DNA of 64,000 nucleotides from Chamaelirium japonicum (Eukaryota; Streptophyta; Magnoliopsida; Liliales; Melanthiaceae): contig OX393549.1 in NCBI GenBank assembly GCA_947650365.1, positions 94,376,048 to 94,440,047 of the forward strand, read 5' to 3'. Made by a program: the position numbers and the translations under genes. The notes beneath the pieces are model-generated. The model was not told the origin of the DNA. It made no database searches and saw only the letters and a program-made list of their open reading frames with translations. Below, in pieces: positions 24,295 to 33,033 of the stretch. Numbering within the stretch: position 1 is the stretch's first letter; each line of letters begins with the position of its first letter.

Positions 24295-25310
24295 GCGAAT
24301 CACACGAGATTACAATTGTGGCCGGGACCCGGGTTGCTCGGGTGTAGCGAGTCCGGGTTGCGGCGAGTTTTGATCAGGGGATTGTGGGAAAGATCTTCTG
24401 GGGGATCCCTTTGATCCGCGTCTCCACGTGGTGTTCGTGCGAGAGCTCTGAAGGGGCTGCCCAGGACAGGGGTTTTACAGGGAGAGGGTTTTGGAGAGGC
24501 TAAGGAATGTCCACCGTTGCTTTGTCCCTTCCGTGCTTCGCGCTTTCTCGGCTAGGGGGTTTTCGGCTTCGTTCCTCGGTCTTCGCGTCTTCCTCGTTCC
24601 TTGCTTGACCTCGGTGTCCTTGATCGTCGGTTCGCGGCGTCGATCTAGCTTTTGGCGTTGGCTTTGGCTTTGGCTTTTTGGCTTTGGCTTTGCTCCGGCG
24701 TGGCTCTGGCTTTTGCTTTGCTTCGGCGCTTGCACTTGGACGTAGCTGGGAGAGACTTGCGATGCTTTCGTTCTTCCGGACTTCGCGTCGTATCGGCTAG
24801 AACGTGCGGTGCTTTTGCTCGTAGCCGGCGTAGTCGCTTGGCTTTGGCACTTGCGTTGCTTTGGCGCGGGCTTTACTGGGGCTTTGCTTTGGCTTCTTGC
24901 GTTGGCTTTAGCTTTGGCGTCAACTCGATCTTCTTCTTCGAACGACGTGGGCTACTTCTCCGGTGCTTCGACGGTTTACGTATCGACTGGACTTCTCTTC
25001 TTCTCCGGGCTTCTTTGGCGTGATCGGAGTCGAAGAATGGTTTCGAAGATGGTGGGGGTAGCACCGATCTCCGTGCGACGGTTGTGGCGTCGGCTTTTGT
25101 TGATGAAGACGACGAGGGTAGCGACGGTCTCCGTGCGACGGTTGTAGCGTCGGCTTTTGTTGATGAAGACGACGGGGTAGCGACGCTTCAGACGATCTGC
25201 TCCAGGCTTTCTTCTTCGTGGATGGCGCAGGTGTTAGTCGAAGACGACGGGGTGATGACGCTTCGCTTCTCTCCTCCGGGCTTTGGGGCTTGATCGGGAT
25301 CGAGGATTTA

Positions 25311-26060
25311 TTGGAGACGACGGGGTAGTGCCGCTCCTCTTCTTCTTCGGGCTTTTGGGCTTGATCGGAGTCGAAGCCTTGTTGGAGACGACGGGGTAGT
25401 GCCGCTCCTCTTCTTCTCCGGGCTTTTGGGCTTGATCGGAGTCGAAGGCTTGTTGGAGACGACGGGGTAGTGCCGCTCCTCTTCTTCTCCGGGCTTTTGG
25501 GCTTGATCGGAGTCGAAGGCTTGTTGGAGACGACGGGGTAGTGCCGCTCCTCTTCTTCTCCGGGCTTTTGGGCTTGATCGGAGTCGAAGGCTTATTGGAG
25601 ACGACGGGGTAGTGCCGCTCCTCTTCTTCTCCGGGCTTTTGGGCTTGATCGGAGTCGAAGGCTTGTTGGAGACGACGGGGTAGTGCCGCTCCTCTTCTTC
25701 TCCGGGCTTTTGGGCTTGATCGGAGTCGAAGGCTTGTTGGAGACGACGGGGTAGTGCCGCTCCTCTTCTTCTCCGGGCTTTTGGGCTTGATCGGAGTCGA
25801 AGGCTTGTTGGAGACGACGGGGTAGTGCCGCTCCTCTTCTTCTCCGGGCTTTTGGGCTTGATCGGAGTCGAAGCTTGTTGGAGACGACGGGGTAGTGCCG
25901 CTCCTCTTCTTCTCCGGGCTTTTGGGCTTGATCGGAGTCGAAGCTTGTTGGAGACGACGGGGTAGTGCCGCTCCTCTTCTTCTCCGGGCTTTTGGGCTTG
26001 ATCGGAGTCGAAGCTTGTTGGAGACGACGGGGTAGTGCCGCTCCTCTTCTTCTCCGGCCT
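25311..26060 (-). repeat. 71-bp minisatellite, 11 units (3' LTR)
   Basis: Units start with CGGGGTAGTGCCGC at 25321, 25392, 25463, 25534, 25605, 25676, 25747, 25818, 25888, 25958 and 26028. The first eight steps are mostly 71 bp and the last three 70 bp, owing to one missing G before CTTGTTGG. Three full units lie between the marker unit with CTTATTGG and the first 70-bp unit; the other LTR has two. As 71 is not a multiple of three, all minus-strand frames stay open, which gives three overlapping KSPEKKRSG-rich frames that are not genes. Confidence 0.95.
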
Positions 26061-26958
26061 TTGCTTCTGGCGTCTTCGGAGTCGAAGGGTTCTTCTTCTC
26101 CGAGCTTTCTTCTTCGTGCACGGAGTCGAAGGGATGATCTTCGTGTGCAAGGGTCTTCACATTGATGAGGACTTTCAGTAAGCCGATCCCTCGGGACAGG
26201 CTTGACTGTGCCTCGTGAAGCCTTGGGTCGATGAAGAAGCGTCTCCTCTTCTGCAGAGCTCTGGCGTTTCGTCTTCAATTTCCCGACCATTTTTTCCTTC
26301 CCCCACCCCCTCTATTTATAGGCAAAGAGGTGGGGAGAGAGATATGGGAACTTTTTAATTTTAAATCCCTTTTGTATCTCTCTCATAATTACCCGGATTT
26401 TATTCATCCATTGATGAAGGGAATAACATTTAGTTGTTTTCCTTTTCTGGCGGGTGCAATTATGGCTGGATTTTGCGCACGAAATCGATGGCGATCGGGC
26501 GCTTCGTCTTGTGCGACGGATCGAGGGATCGGCGCAGATCCGCGTGTGTGCAGACGTCATACGCTACCTCCCCCCGCGCATGGCGGTATTTTTTTCCTTT
26601 TCTTTCTTTTCTTTCCTTTTCTTTTCTTTCCTTTTTCTTTTCTTTCCTTTCTTTTCTTTCCTTTTTCTTTTCTTTCTTTTTTCTTTTCTTTCTTTTTTTC
26701 TTCCCTTTCCTTGCAGGGCCGGCCGGCCCCTCCATGGGGTTCGGTCCCCACTAGGGCCGGCCCTATAGGGTTCAGACCCTAGTAGGGGCCGGCCCCTTTT
26801 GGGGCGGGGTCCGAGTCCGTGTCGGCGCGCGCGAGTCGGGTCCGCGTGTCGGGTTTGCATCCACGTCGGCGCGAGCGAGTTGGGTCCGCGTGTCGGGTTT
26901 GCATCTGCGTCGGCACACGTAAGTCGGGTTCGGGTCCGACGAAATTCGTGTGTCTACA

Positions 26959-26972
26959 AATGCCCCCTCAAG
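26959..26972 (-). other. Polypurine tract before the 3' LTR
   Basis: The minus strand reads TTGAGGGGGCATT directly before the TGTAGACAC start of the 3' LTR. The G run is the likely plus-strand primer for reverse transcription. Confidence 0.55.
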
Positions 26973-27062
26973 GACGAGTGCGTCGGTGAGAGCGTGTCGG
27001 GTTTGGACACGTAGGAATCGTAGAGCGCTTGTCCTTGATTCCTTTTGTGGGCGGGTTGGAGG

Positions 27063-27072
27063 TCTATTTAAG
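27063..27072 (+). promoter_or_regulatory. Candidate TATA box for the antisense gene
   Basis: TCTATTTAAG on the plus strand, 105 bp inside the element from the 3' LTR, followed 25-30 bases later by CCCCCCTTCATTCG, a pyrimidine patch with a CA-type start. It lies about 1.05 kb before the antisense frame. It is a sequence match only; the space between (27100-28120) would be a long leader or hold introns. Confidence 0.4.
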
Positions 27073-27091
27073 GACCCCTACCCCCCTTCAT

Positions 27092-27320
27092 TCGCCGTTG
27101 TGCTTCTTTGCGAAGGTTCTGCCGGCTTCTGGAGACCGTTGTCGGAAGAGAGCTGCCTGGGGTTGCGCGAGACTTGCTCCGTCTTCCCGGTGTCGCCTCT
27201 TTCGTTGGCGTTGTGTTTCTTCGCGAAGGTTCTGCCGGCTTCTGGAGACCGTTGTCGGAAGAGAGCCGCCTGGGGTTTCACGAGACTTGCTCCGTCTTCC
27301 CGGTGTCGCCTCTTTCGTCG
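27092..27320 (+). repeat. 113-bp tandem duplication in the leader of the antisense gene
   Basis: Two copies, about 95 percent alike, of a stretch with GCGAAGGTTCTGCCGGCTTC (starting at 27110 and 27223) and TCTTCCCGGTGTCGCCTCTT. They lie directly after the candidate TATA box. Confidence 0.85.
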
Positions 27321-27419
27321 GCGGCGATGGTGCTCGATTTTGCTGTCGTTGCTAAGGCGGGCTCGAAGCGACGATGCGACGAGGCTCGAGGCGGGGAGGA
27401 TGGAGGAGCGCGGCTGAGG

Positions 27420-27560
27420 TGCGGGTCGCCTTCGCCGCCTCTCTCTTCCTCCTTCTTCTTCTTCTTCTTCTTCTTCTTCTTCTTTCCTTTTTCTTTTTCT
27501 TTTTTCTTTTTTTTTTTTTTTCTTTCTTCTTCTTTCTTCTTCTTCTTCGGTTCCGGGCTG
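27420..27560 (+). repeat. CTT-rich pyrimidine tract
   Basis: About 110 bases of T and C, mainly CTT triplets and T runs, between the duplicated leader and the GC-rich region. The frames through it give poly-Phe or poly-Lys and are not genes. Confidence 0.8.
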
Positions 27561-27693
27561 CACGGGCAGCAGCGGCAGCAGTGCCGGCGCGGGGCGCGGC
27601 GGCTGCGCGCGGGTGGCGCGAGGCCGGAGGCGGCGCGGGCGCAGGCGGCCGACGGTGCAGCGGTGCGGGGTGCGCACGGGGCTGCGCGCGGCG

Positions 27694-27840
27694 GTCGGGG
27701 TCGCGGGCGGCGCGCGAAGGCCGGGGCCCGAGCGGGTCGGGGTCGCGGGCGGCGCGCGGAGGCCGGGGCCCGAACGGGTCGGGGTCGTGGGCGGCGCGCG
27801 GAATCCGGGGCCCGAGCTGGTCGGGGTCGTGGGCCGGCGA
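27694..27840 (+). repeat. 42-bp GC-rich tandem repeat
   Basis: Units start with GTCGGGGTCG at 27694, 27736, 27778 and 27820, exactly 42 bp apart, giving about 3.5 copies of a sequence with GGGCGGCGCGCG and CCGGGGCCCGA. The period is a multiple of three, but the frames show only Arg, Gly and Ala without family likeness. Confidence 0.9.
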
Positions 27841-28121
27841 AGAAGAAGGAGAAGAAGGGGGGTCGTGGCCCCCCCCCCTTTCTTTCTTTGGCTGTCGGTC
27901 ATTGATTGGGGGAGAGGGGCCCGAGGGCCCCACTCGTTGACTCTCTTTTTTTTTTTTTTTTTTTTTTTTTTTGACTTCGAAGGCGCCAATGATAACAGTG
28001 TCGGCTCGTGGCGCACGGGTCGCGACACGGGTGCGGGCTGGCTGGAGGGTGACTTCGAATCGGGCAATCCTCTTGACAGGGGTCCGGGCCCCCTTAGCCC
28101 CCTTTTTTTTTTTCACTTGTC

Positions 28122-31100
28122 TTGACTTGCCTCCCTTCATGGTCTTCCAGGGCTCGCGTCTTCGAGAGTTTGGCTTCCTTGGGCTGGATAGATGAGGATT
28201 TCTTCGACGGGAGGAGATGCCTTTGCTTTCCTTACACTCGTGTGCGCCGTTACCGCAACTCAAGGCGGGAAGACCTTCTGTCGTTGCTCCGTGTCTTTGT
28301 GCACGAGCGCATCACGGAAGATGGAGTCGCGGATGCGACTTGCGGGATGTTGAAATTAAGCGAGAAGATTCATACTGACGAAGGGATCTCCATGAAGCTT
28401 CTGCGGCCGAGTTTGAGTCTTCCGTTCCATCATTGCGATGAAGAGTTCGTGCCTACGCCAGTTGTTGCCTCGAAGATATGCGCCAGGCTAACCCGATGGG
28501 GCACCGACTCTTGGCCTCGGGGAGACGTCCAGTACCTTTGCGGCTTTCGCGAATGGATGGACGAGCTCTATGAGGTCTTTGGCGCAGAACCTGAGATGAA
28601 CTTATTGGCCAAATTTCTGGCGCCGGCCCGTCGAGAGTACAGTCGTCCGGAGGGGATGTACCGCGCACTTTGTGAGCTTTGGTGTCCGGAAACTAACACC
28701 TTCCTTACTGGGGCGGGGGAGATAGGCATCTCGCTTCGCGACGTCCATATCATTTCCGGGTGCCCCGAGGTACGAAATTACTACCAAGAGGAGGTGCCAG
28801 CCTTGAAGGATCTGCTGGACAGCAGCTACGCTCCGAGTTCTTGCCTTCTTCTGTTCAAGGCACATGCTATCATTGCGGCGCGGGATCAATCAGATCGAGT
28901 GCGTCCTTCTTCTTGGGTCGACTTTTGGTTCAGAGGCGAGTATAGGTCTCCAGCGCCTTCGGCTCACCCGATGTGGAAGATCGCTCAGATGCAAAGACCT
29001 CCGCTTCGCTCCTTTGTGAGGCCTATCGACTCCTTGGCTCGAGAGAAGCACTCAATGGAGGGGAAGCAGTGTCCCTGGGAACTCCTTGGCCTGAAACGGG
29101 ATAGCGAGGAGTGGCGATCGGTTTACCGAGCTGCTGGGCTGGTCATCTTCCTCTGCCGGTTCGTGCTTCCGTGTTCTGGGGAGGCTATTCGTCCGGGGAC
29201 CTTCCTTGCCGCTTCCAGGATGGAGAGGGGCGAGCTCTTCAATCTAGCCCCGGTCATACTATGCGCCTTGTATCGGGCTCTCAGCGGGACTTACTGGGAC
29301 TTGTCTGGCTCTGATAAGGCCAAGGAGGAGCTCGGCCGGTCGACTGCATTCGGACCCTTGCATTATTTGTACGGGTGGGTAGCTCTGCATTTTCCGAAGG
29401 GGATCTTTGCCAGACGAGGGCATCCAGCTGAGCTGCCTTTCTTGCCCGGGATAGGAGGGATCTTGAACGCCTTTATCAGTTGGGAGCGTCCGAGAGAGTG
29501 TGCTCGCACCCTTTTGAGGAGGATGGGGAGCGTCGATTTCGAATTCCTGTCAGAGCATTCGGTGCTGCCCTTGGAGAGGTCGACTGTGTACGATAACGAG
29601 GAGCTCCCGGACAGTCTCTACTGGAATATGGTCAGCTGCCGTCCTGGCTACTTGGTCTGGCGCAAGGGGGATGTGGTGGAGGTGGAGCAGTACTCCCCTC
29701 ATCGCTTTGCTCGCCAACAGGGGTTTCGACAAGAAGTCTCTGGCATGCCTCAGCAGTTGCAGGGACGTATCAGTCCGCAGGAGGGTTACCGTCTGTGGGC
29801 TTCTCTCTACGCTCGCTTGACTGGCGGGAGTTTCTTTCCTGGGGCTAAGTCCGGATTTCGGGATGCCGCGACTCCGGAATACCGCCAGTGGGTTGAAGGG
29901 CGAGTTTCTCCTTTACTTGCGAGTTTTCCGGTCGACGTCTTGGTGAGTAGCGGGTTCAGGAATTTCTGCTTCAATCACTCTGCGGGAGTGGAGGACCGTC
30001 GCCTCCGACTGGGGCTTCAAAGAGCGCAGAGGAGCTGTAGTCGCCTTTCCAGTGCTCGTCGTGTCCCTTCTTCCGTTCCGGTGCTGGATGCCGAGCTTAC
30101 TAGTATCCCTGGGGTATTTTGTTTCCCGAAGGCCGAAGTTGAGGGTGTCCCTCCCAAGAGAAGAAAAGTGTGCATTCCTCGCGGGATGGTCCCGAGAGTT
30201 CCTTGTCTGACGGAGGACGCCGAGGAACCTGGACTTCTGAAAGATGAGGTGATTCCTCCGTCTAGGACCGCTTCGTCTGACCACACAGGTATGGAGCTCT
30301 CTTCATTTTATTTGCCCTCTACGTTCAGGAAGTTTTATCGCACTGAGCATCGTTTCTTTCTTTTGACCAGATTCCGTTATAGTGGTAGAGCGCGGAGCGA
30401 GCTCTTCAAAGGCGCCTCTTGGGCATTCGTCCACCGGTGCCGCGCAGGAAGTGCCCGAACCCTGTGGGCTAGATATCCCTCCGGATGATCTGGATCTCCT
30501 CGGACTTTGCGGGGAGAACTTCCCTAGGGGCGACATTAACCTGGACGACATCGATGTCGACGCCTTGTCTTTTGGCGAGGAGGCTGAAGTCTCGAGCGTC
30601 GACAAGCGGTGTTCCCCGATGACTGTGCCCTCGTGTCCTTTGGTGGAGACGGTTATTGCAGCGGTAGCGGCGGTTTCCCCGGTTCCGCCACCCTCGTTGG
30701 CGCGGGCGGCTCCTGTTGCGGCCGCAGTGGGAGGGAAGGTCTTGCCTACCTACTCCGAGGCGCCTCGCCCGGATTTGAGGCCGAGGAGCAGAGTCTCAGA
30801 GTTCCTTCTCGCGAGCTGCCGGCAGTATATCAAGTCGATGTTGGAGCCTTTCCAAACTGCCGGCCTTGGCGCCCTCCAGGACTGGTGGTCGACGGACGGT
30901 GCAGAGTTTTGCGCGAGCCTGGCAGAGTTCAAAGTTGACAGCTCTCTTTTCGCCGTTCAGATGAACCTGCTTGTGACTGATAGCGAGGCTTATCGATCCC
31001 GGCGGGCTTTGCTGGAGGGGAGCTCCCTTTCTGAGCTGGAGGCTGCTGAGGCGAGTCTAAGTCAGTTCGAGCATCAACTTACGGAGGCTACATCCAGTCT

Positions 31101-31335
31101 GTCGAAGGCTCAGAGGAAGATGGAGTCTGCGCGCGCCTCACTTCGGAAGGCGGAGTCTCGTTTGGAGCGGGCCGAGGCCGCGGAGAGCGCTTTGAAGGCG
31201 AGTCACCTGAAGCAGCAGTCGGACTTGGCAACCCGTCGCGAGCTTCTGGCTGCTCGTCCCGTGGAGCTTCAGAGAGTGGAGGCGATTAGGGAGGAGCTGC
31301 TGCGCCGTCTTCAAGCTCTGGACACTTTCTTTTAA
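28122..31335 (+). CDS. Antisense extra gene of the Tat element: plant mobile domain plus coiled coil
   Basis: Two frames on the strand opposite to gag-pol, 28122-30288 and 30371-31335, meet in frame if an 82-bp intron (30289-30370) is removed; the product would be about 1040 residues. Part one holds a plant mobile domain (WCPETNTFLTGAGEIGISL, near residues 187-205 counted from 28122, then RDVHIISGCPEV), related to the aminotransferase-like PMD found in plant genes and in Tat and Mutator elements. A nuclear localisation signal PPKRRKV lies at 30150-30170. Part two has a Pro/Ala-rich link and a long Glu/Ala/Leu/Arg-rich coiled coil (about 31010-31330). The first in-frame ATG is 28347; upstream the frame is open to 28122 with no ATG, so the start may lie in another exon. 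There is no stop in 3.1 kb, in contrast with gag-pol. Extra antisense ORFs are known in Tat/Ogre elements; the role is not known. Confidence 0.82.
30289..30370 (+). other. Predicted 82-bp intron in the antisense gene
   Basis: Donor CACAG|GTATGG and acceptor TTTTGACCAG|ATT, with a T-rich run (CGTTTCTTTCTTTTGACCAG) before the acceptor. Exon 1 ends one base into a codon, and exon 2 completes it and enters the frame of 30382-31335 directly. Without splicing the first frame runs into a basic, unrelated tail and stops at 30488. Confidence 0.75.
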
Positions 31336-31557
31336 TTGTGGCCTTCTTTTACAGGACTTATGCAATGTACTACCTTCGGTTCATTAATAATATCGCCTCG
31401 TTTTGCCACACCCTTTTCATGGAACTTTGTTGTCTTTTTCTTTTGGTTGGACTGAACCCGAAGTAACTTCTCAGGCTACCTACGTACCCCCCTAAGGGGG
31501 ATCAAGTCGCACGTAGTTCTTTTTTTTTTTTTTTGAAACAAGGGGTGTGGCCTCGCT
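31336..31557. other. Space between the converging antisense gene and pol
   Basis: 222 bp between the stop of the antisense gene and the stop of pol, which face each other tail to tail. It holds a T16 run (31520-31535) and CATTAATAATATC (31381-31393), a possible polyadenylation region for the plus-strand transcript. No gene. Confidence 0.5.
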
Positions 31558-33033
31558 TTAGGCGTAGTACCTTTTGAGGTACTTGCCGTTGATAGGGCCG
31601 AGTGTCAGCCCTTCTGGCGTGGTGAGGAGATAGGCGCCGTTGGAGTAGACTTCCTTGACGGAATGCGGGCCATCCCATTTGGCATCAAATTTTTTCCCTC
31701 CTCGATGTGAGAGAATGATGGGGCGTTTGACTGCCAGCACCAGTTCCCCTATCTGGAATGATCGAGGACGAATCTTCTTGTTGAAGGCGCGAGAGAGCCT
31801 GGCCTGATAACACTCCAGACGCTGTTGAGCTTCGAGGCGTCTTTCATCCAGTGCTTCCAATTCTGCTAGGCGGAGCTGGGCGTTGTCATCGCTGGTGAGG
31901 CCTTCCTGGACTGCTATCCTGAGTGACGGGATCTGGAGTTCGAGCGGAAGAACGGCTTCCACGCCATAGACGAGGGAATACGGCGTTGCTTGTGTCGGCG
32001 TGCGGAAGGATGTTCGGTAAGCCCATAGTGCTTCGCCCATGCGTTCGTGCCAATCTTTCTTTGTCTTCGAGACGGTTTTCTCCAGCAGCTTGCACAGAGT
32101 TTTGTTGAAGGCTTCTGCTAGACCGTTGGCCGGAGCGTTGTACATTGTCGAACAATTCTGCTTAATGTTGTACAATGCGCAGAACTGGCTGACGGCAGCA
32201 TTCTTGAACTGCTTCCCGTTATCTGTTACGATGTAGCGGGGGACTCCATAGCGGAAGATGATGTCGTTCTGGATAAAGCTGATGACGGAGTACTTCGTAA
32301 CTTCCCTCAACGGTATCGCTTCAGCCCACTTGGAGAAGTAGTCCGTTGCCGCCAAGATGTAGAGATGTTGCTTGGATGACTTGGGCAGAGGACCGACGAT
32401 GTCGAGACCCCATCCGTCGAAGGGCCAAGATGCGATTGTTGGGTGTAAAGGCTCCGGAGGTTGACGGATGTAGTCCCCGTGCATCTGGCAAGCTTGACAT
32501 CTTCTCGCGTACTCCAAGCTGTCTTTGATCATGGTAGGCCAGTAGTATCCCATCCTTCTGATGCGGAAGTGAAGCTTCGGACCGGACTGGTGCGATCCAC
32601 AGATTCCAGCGTGTACTTCTTCGAGCGCGGCTTCTGCTTCCTCTTTTGCGAGGCACCTCAGGAGTGTGCCGTCATAGCTCCGTCGGTACAGTTCGCCGTT
32701 GAAGTGGTAGAACCTCAGAGATCTTCGACGGATGTCACTTTTGCGCTTCGGATCTTCGGGGAGTTTACCATGAACGAGATACTCCACAAACGGTTGCCTC
32801 CAGTCTTGTTCTTTAATCTCGAGGACATGCACCGCGTTGGTTTGAACTGGTACCTCGGGCGGACCCTCTTTTTCGATGATCACGAATCTCCTGCAGACAG
32901 GGACGACGAGCGAACGTTCATCTGGGAACGGGAGTGTAGCCGCCAGATTTGCGAGTGCGTCAGTCTGCTGGTTGAGGTTTCTGGAAACGTGTTGAATGGA
33001 AACAGCCTTGAGTTTTTCGAGGAGCTTCACAGC
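31558..33033 (-). pseudogene. Pol C-terminal part: end of archaeal RNase H and integrase
   Basis: In the same frame as the preceding segment, after the stop at 33034-33036. It starts with the last part of the archaeal-type RNase H (VSRNLNQQTDALANLA, with its conserved Asp). Integrase follows: zinc-binding HHCC (VHAGICGSH then CQACQ), catalytic core with Asp in GWGLDIVGPLP, Asp in IVTDNGKQF and Glu in NGLAEAFNKTL, then a C-terminal domain ending GKYLKRYYA. All three DDE residues are present. Without readthrough of the TAA no integrase is made from the genomic frame. Confidence 0.92.

Larger units (their letters stand above)
24260..26958 (-). repeat. 3' LTR of the Tat element
   Basis: 2699 bp, TG..CA ends. 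From its 5' side (right) it shows a GGCCGGCC-rich U3, a purine tract (26705-26588), a TATA box (26321-26312), an array of eleven 70-71-bp units (26060-25311), GGCTTT-rich repeats (about 24655-24720 and 24840-24915) and a polyadenylation motif AATAAA (24294-24289). It differs from the other LTR by one extra minisatellite unit and about eleven substitutions that I could count by eye. The open frames on its minus strand (up to 308 residues) come from the minisatellite. Confidence 0.95.

Noticed and set aside
24491-25147. Plus-strand Leu/Ala/Trp-rich frames in the LTR
   Set aside because: Arise from GGCTTT hexamer repeats; minus strand is the sense strand of the element.
25234-26290. Three overlapping minus-strand frames of 232-308 residues in the 3' LTR, and their equals in the 5' LTR
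   Set aside because: They are the 71-bp minisatellite read in all three frames; open in one frame implies open in all.
26312-26860. Phe/Leu- or Lys/Glu-rich frames around the pyrimidine tract in the LTRs
   Set aside because: Direct translation of a homopurine or homopyrimidine tract.
27078-28263. Minus-strand frames of 303-329 residues and plus-strand frames of 155-265 residues in the GC-rich leader
   Set aside because: Composed of CTT, GCG and poly-T tracts; no domain, and frames on both strands exist at once as expected from GC-rich DNA.
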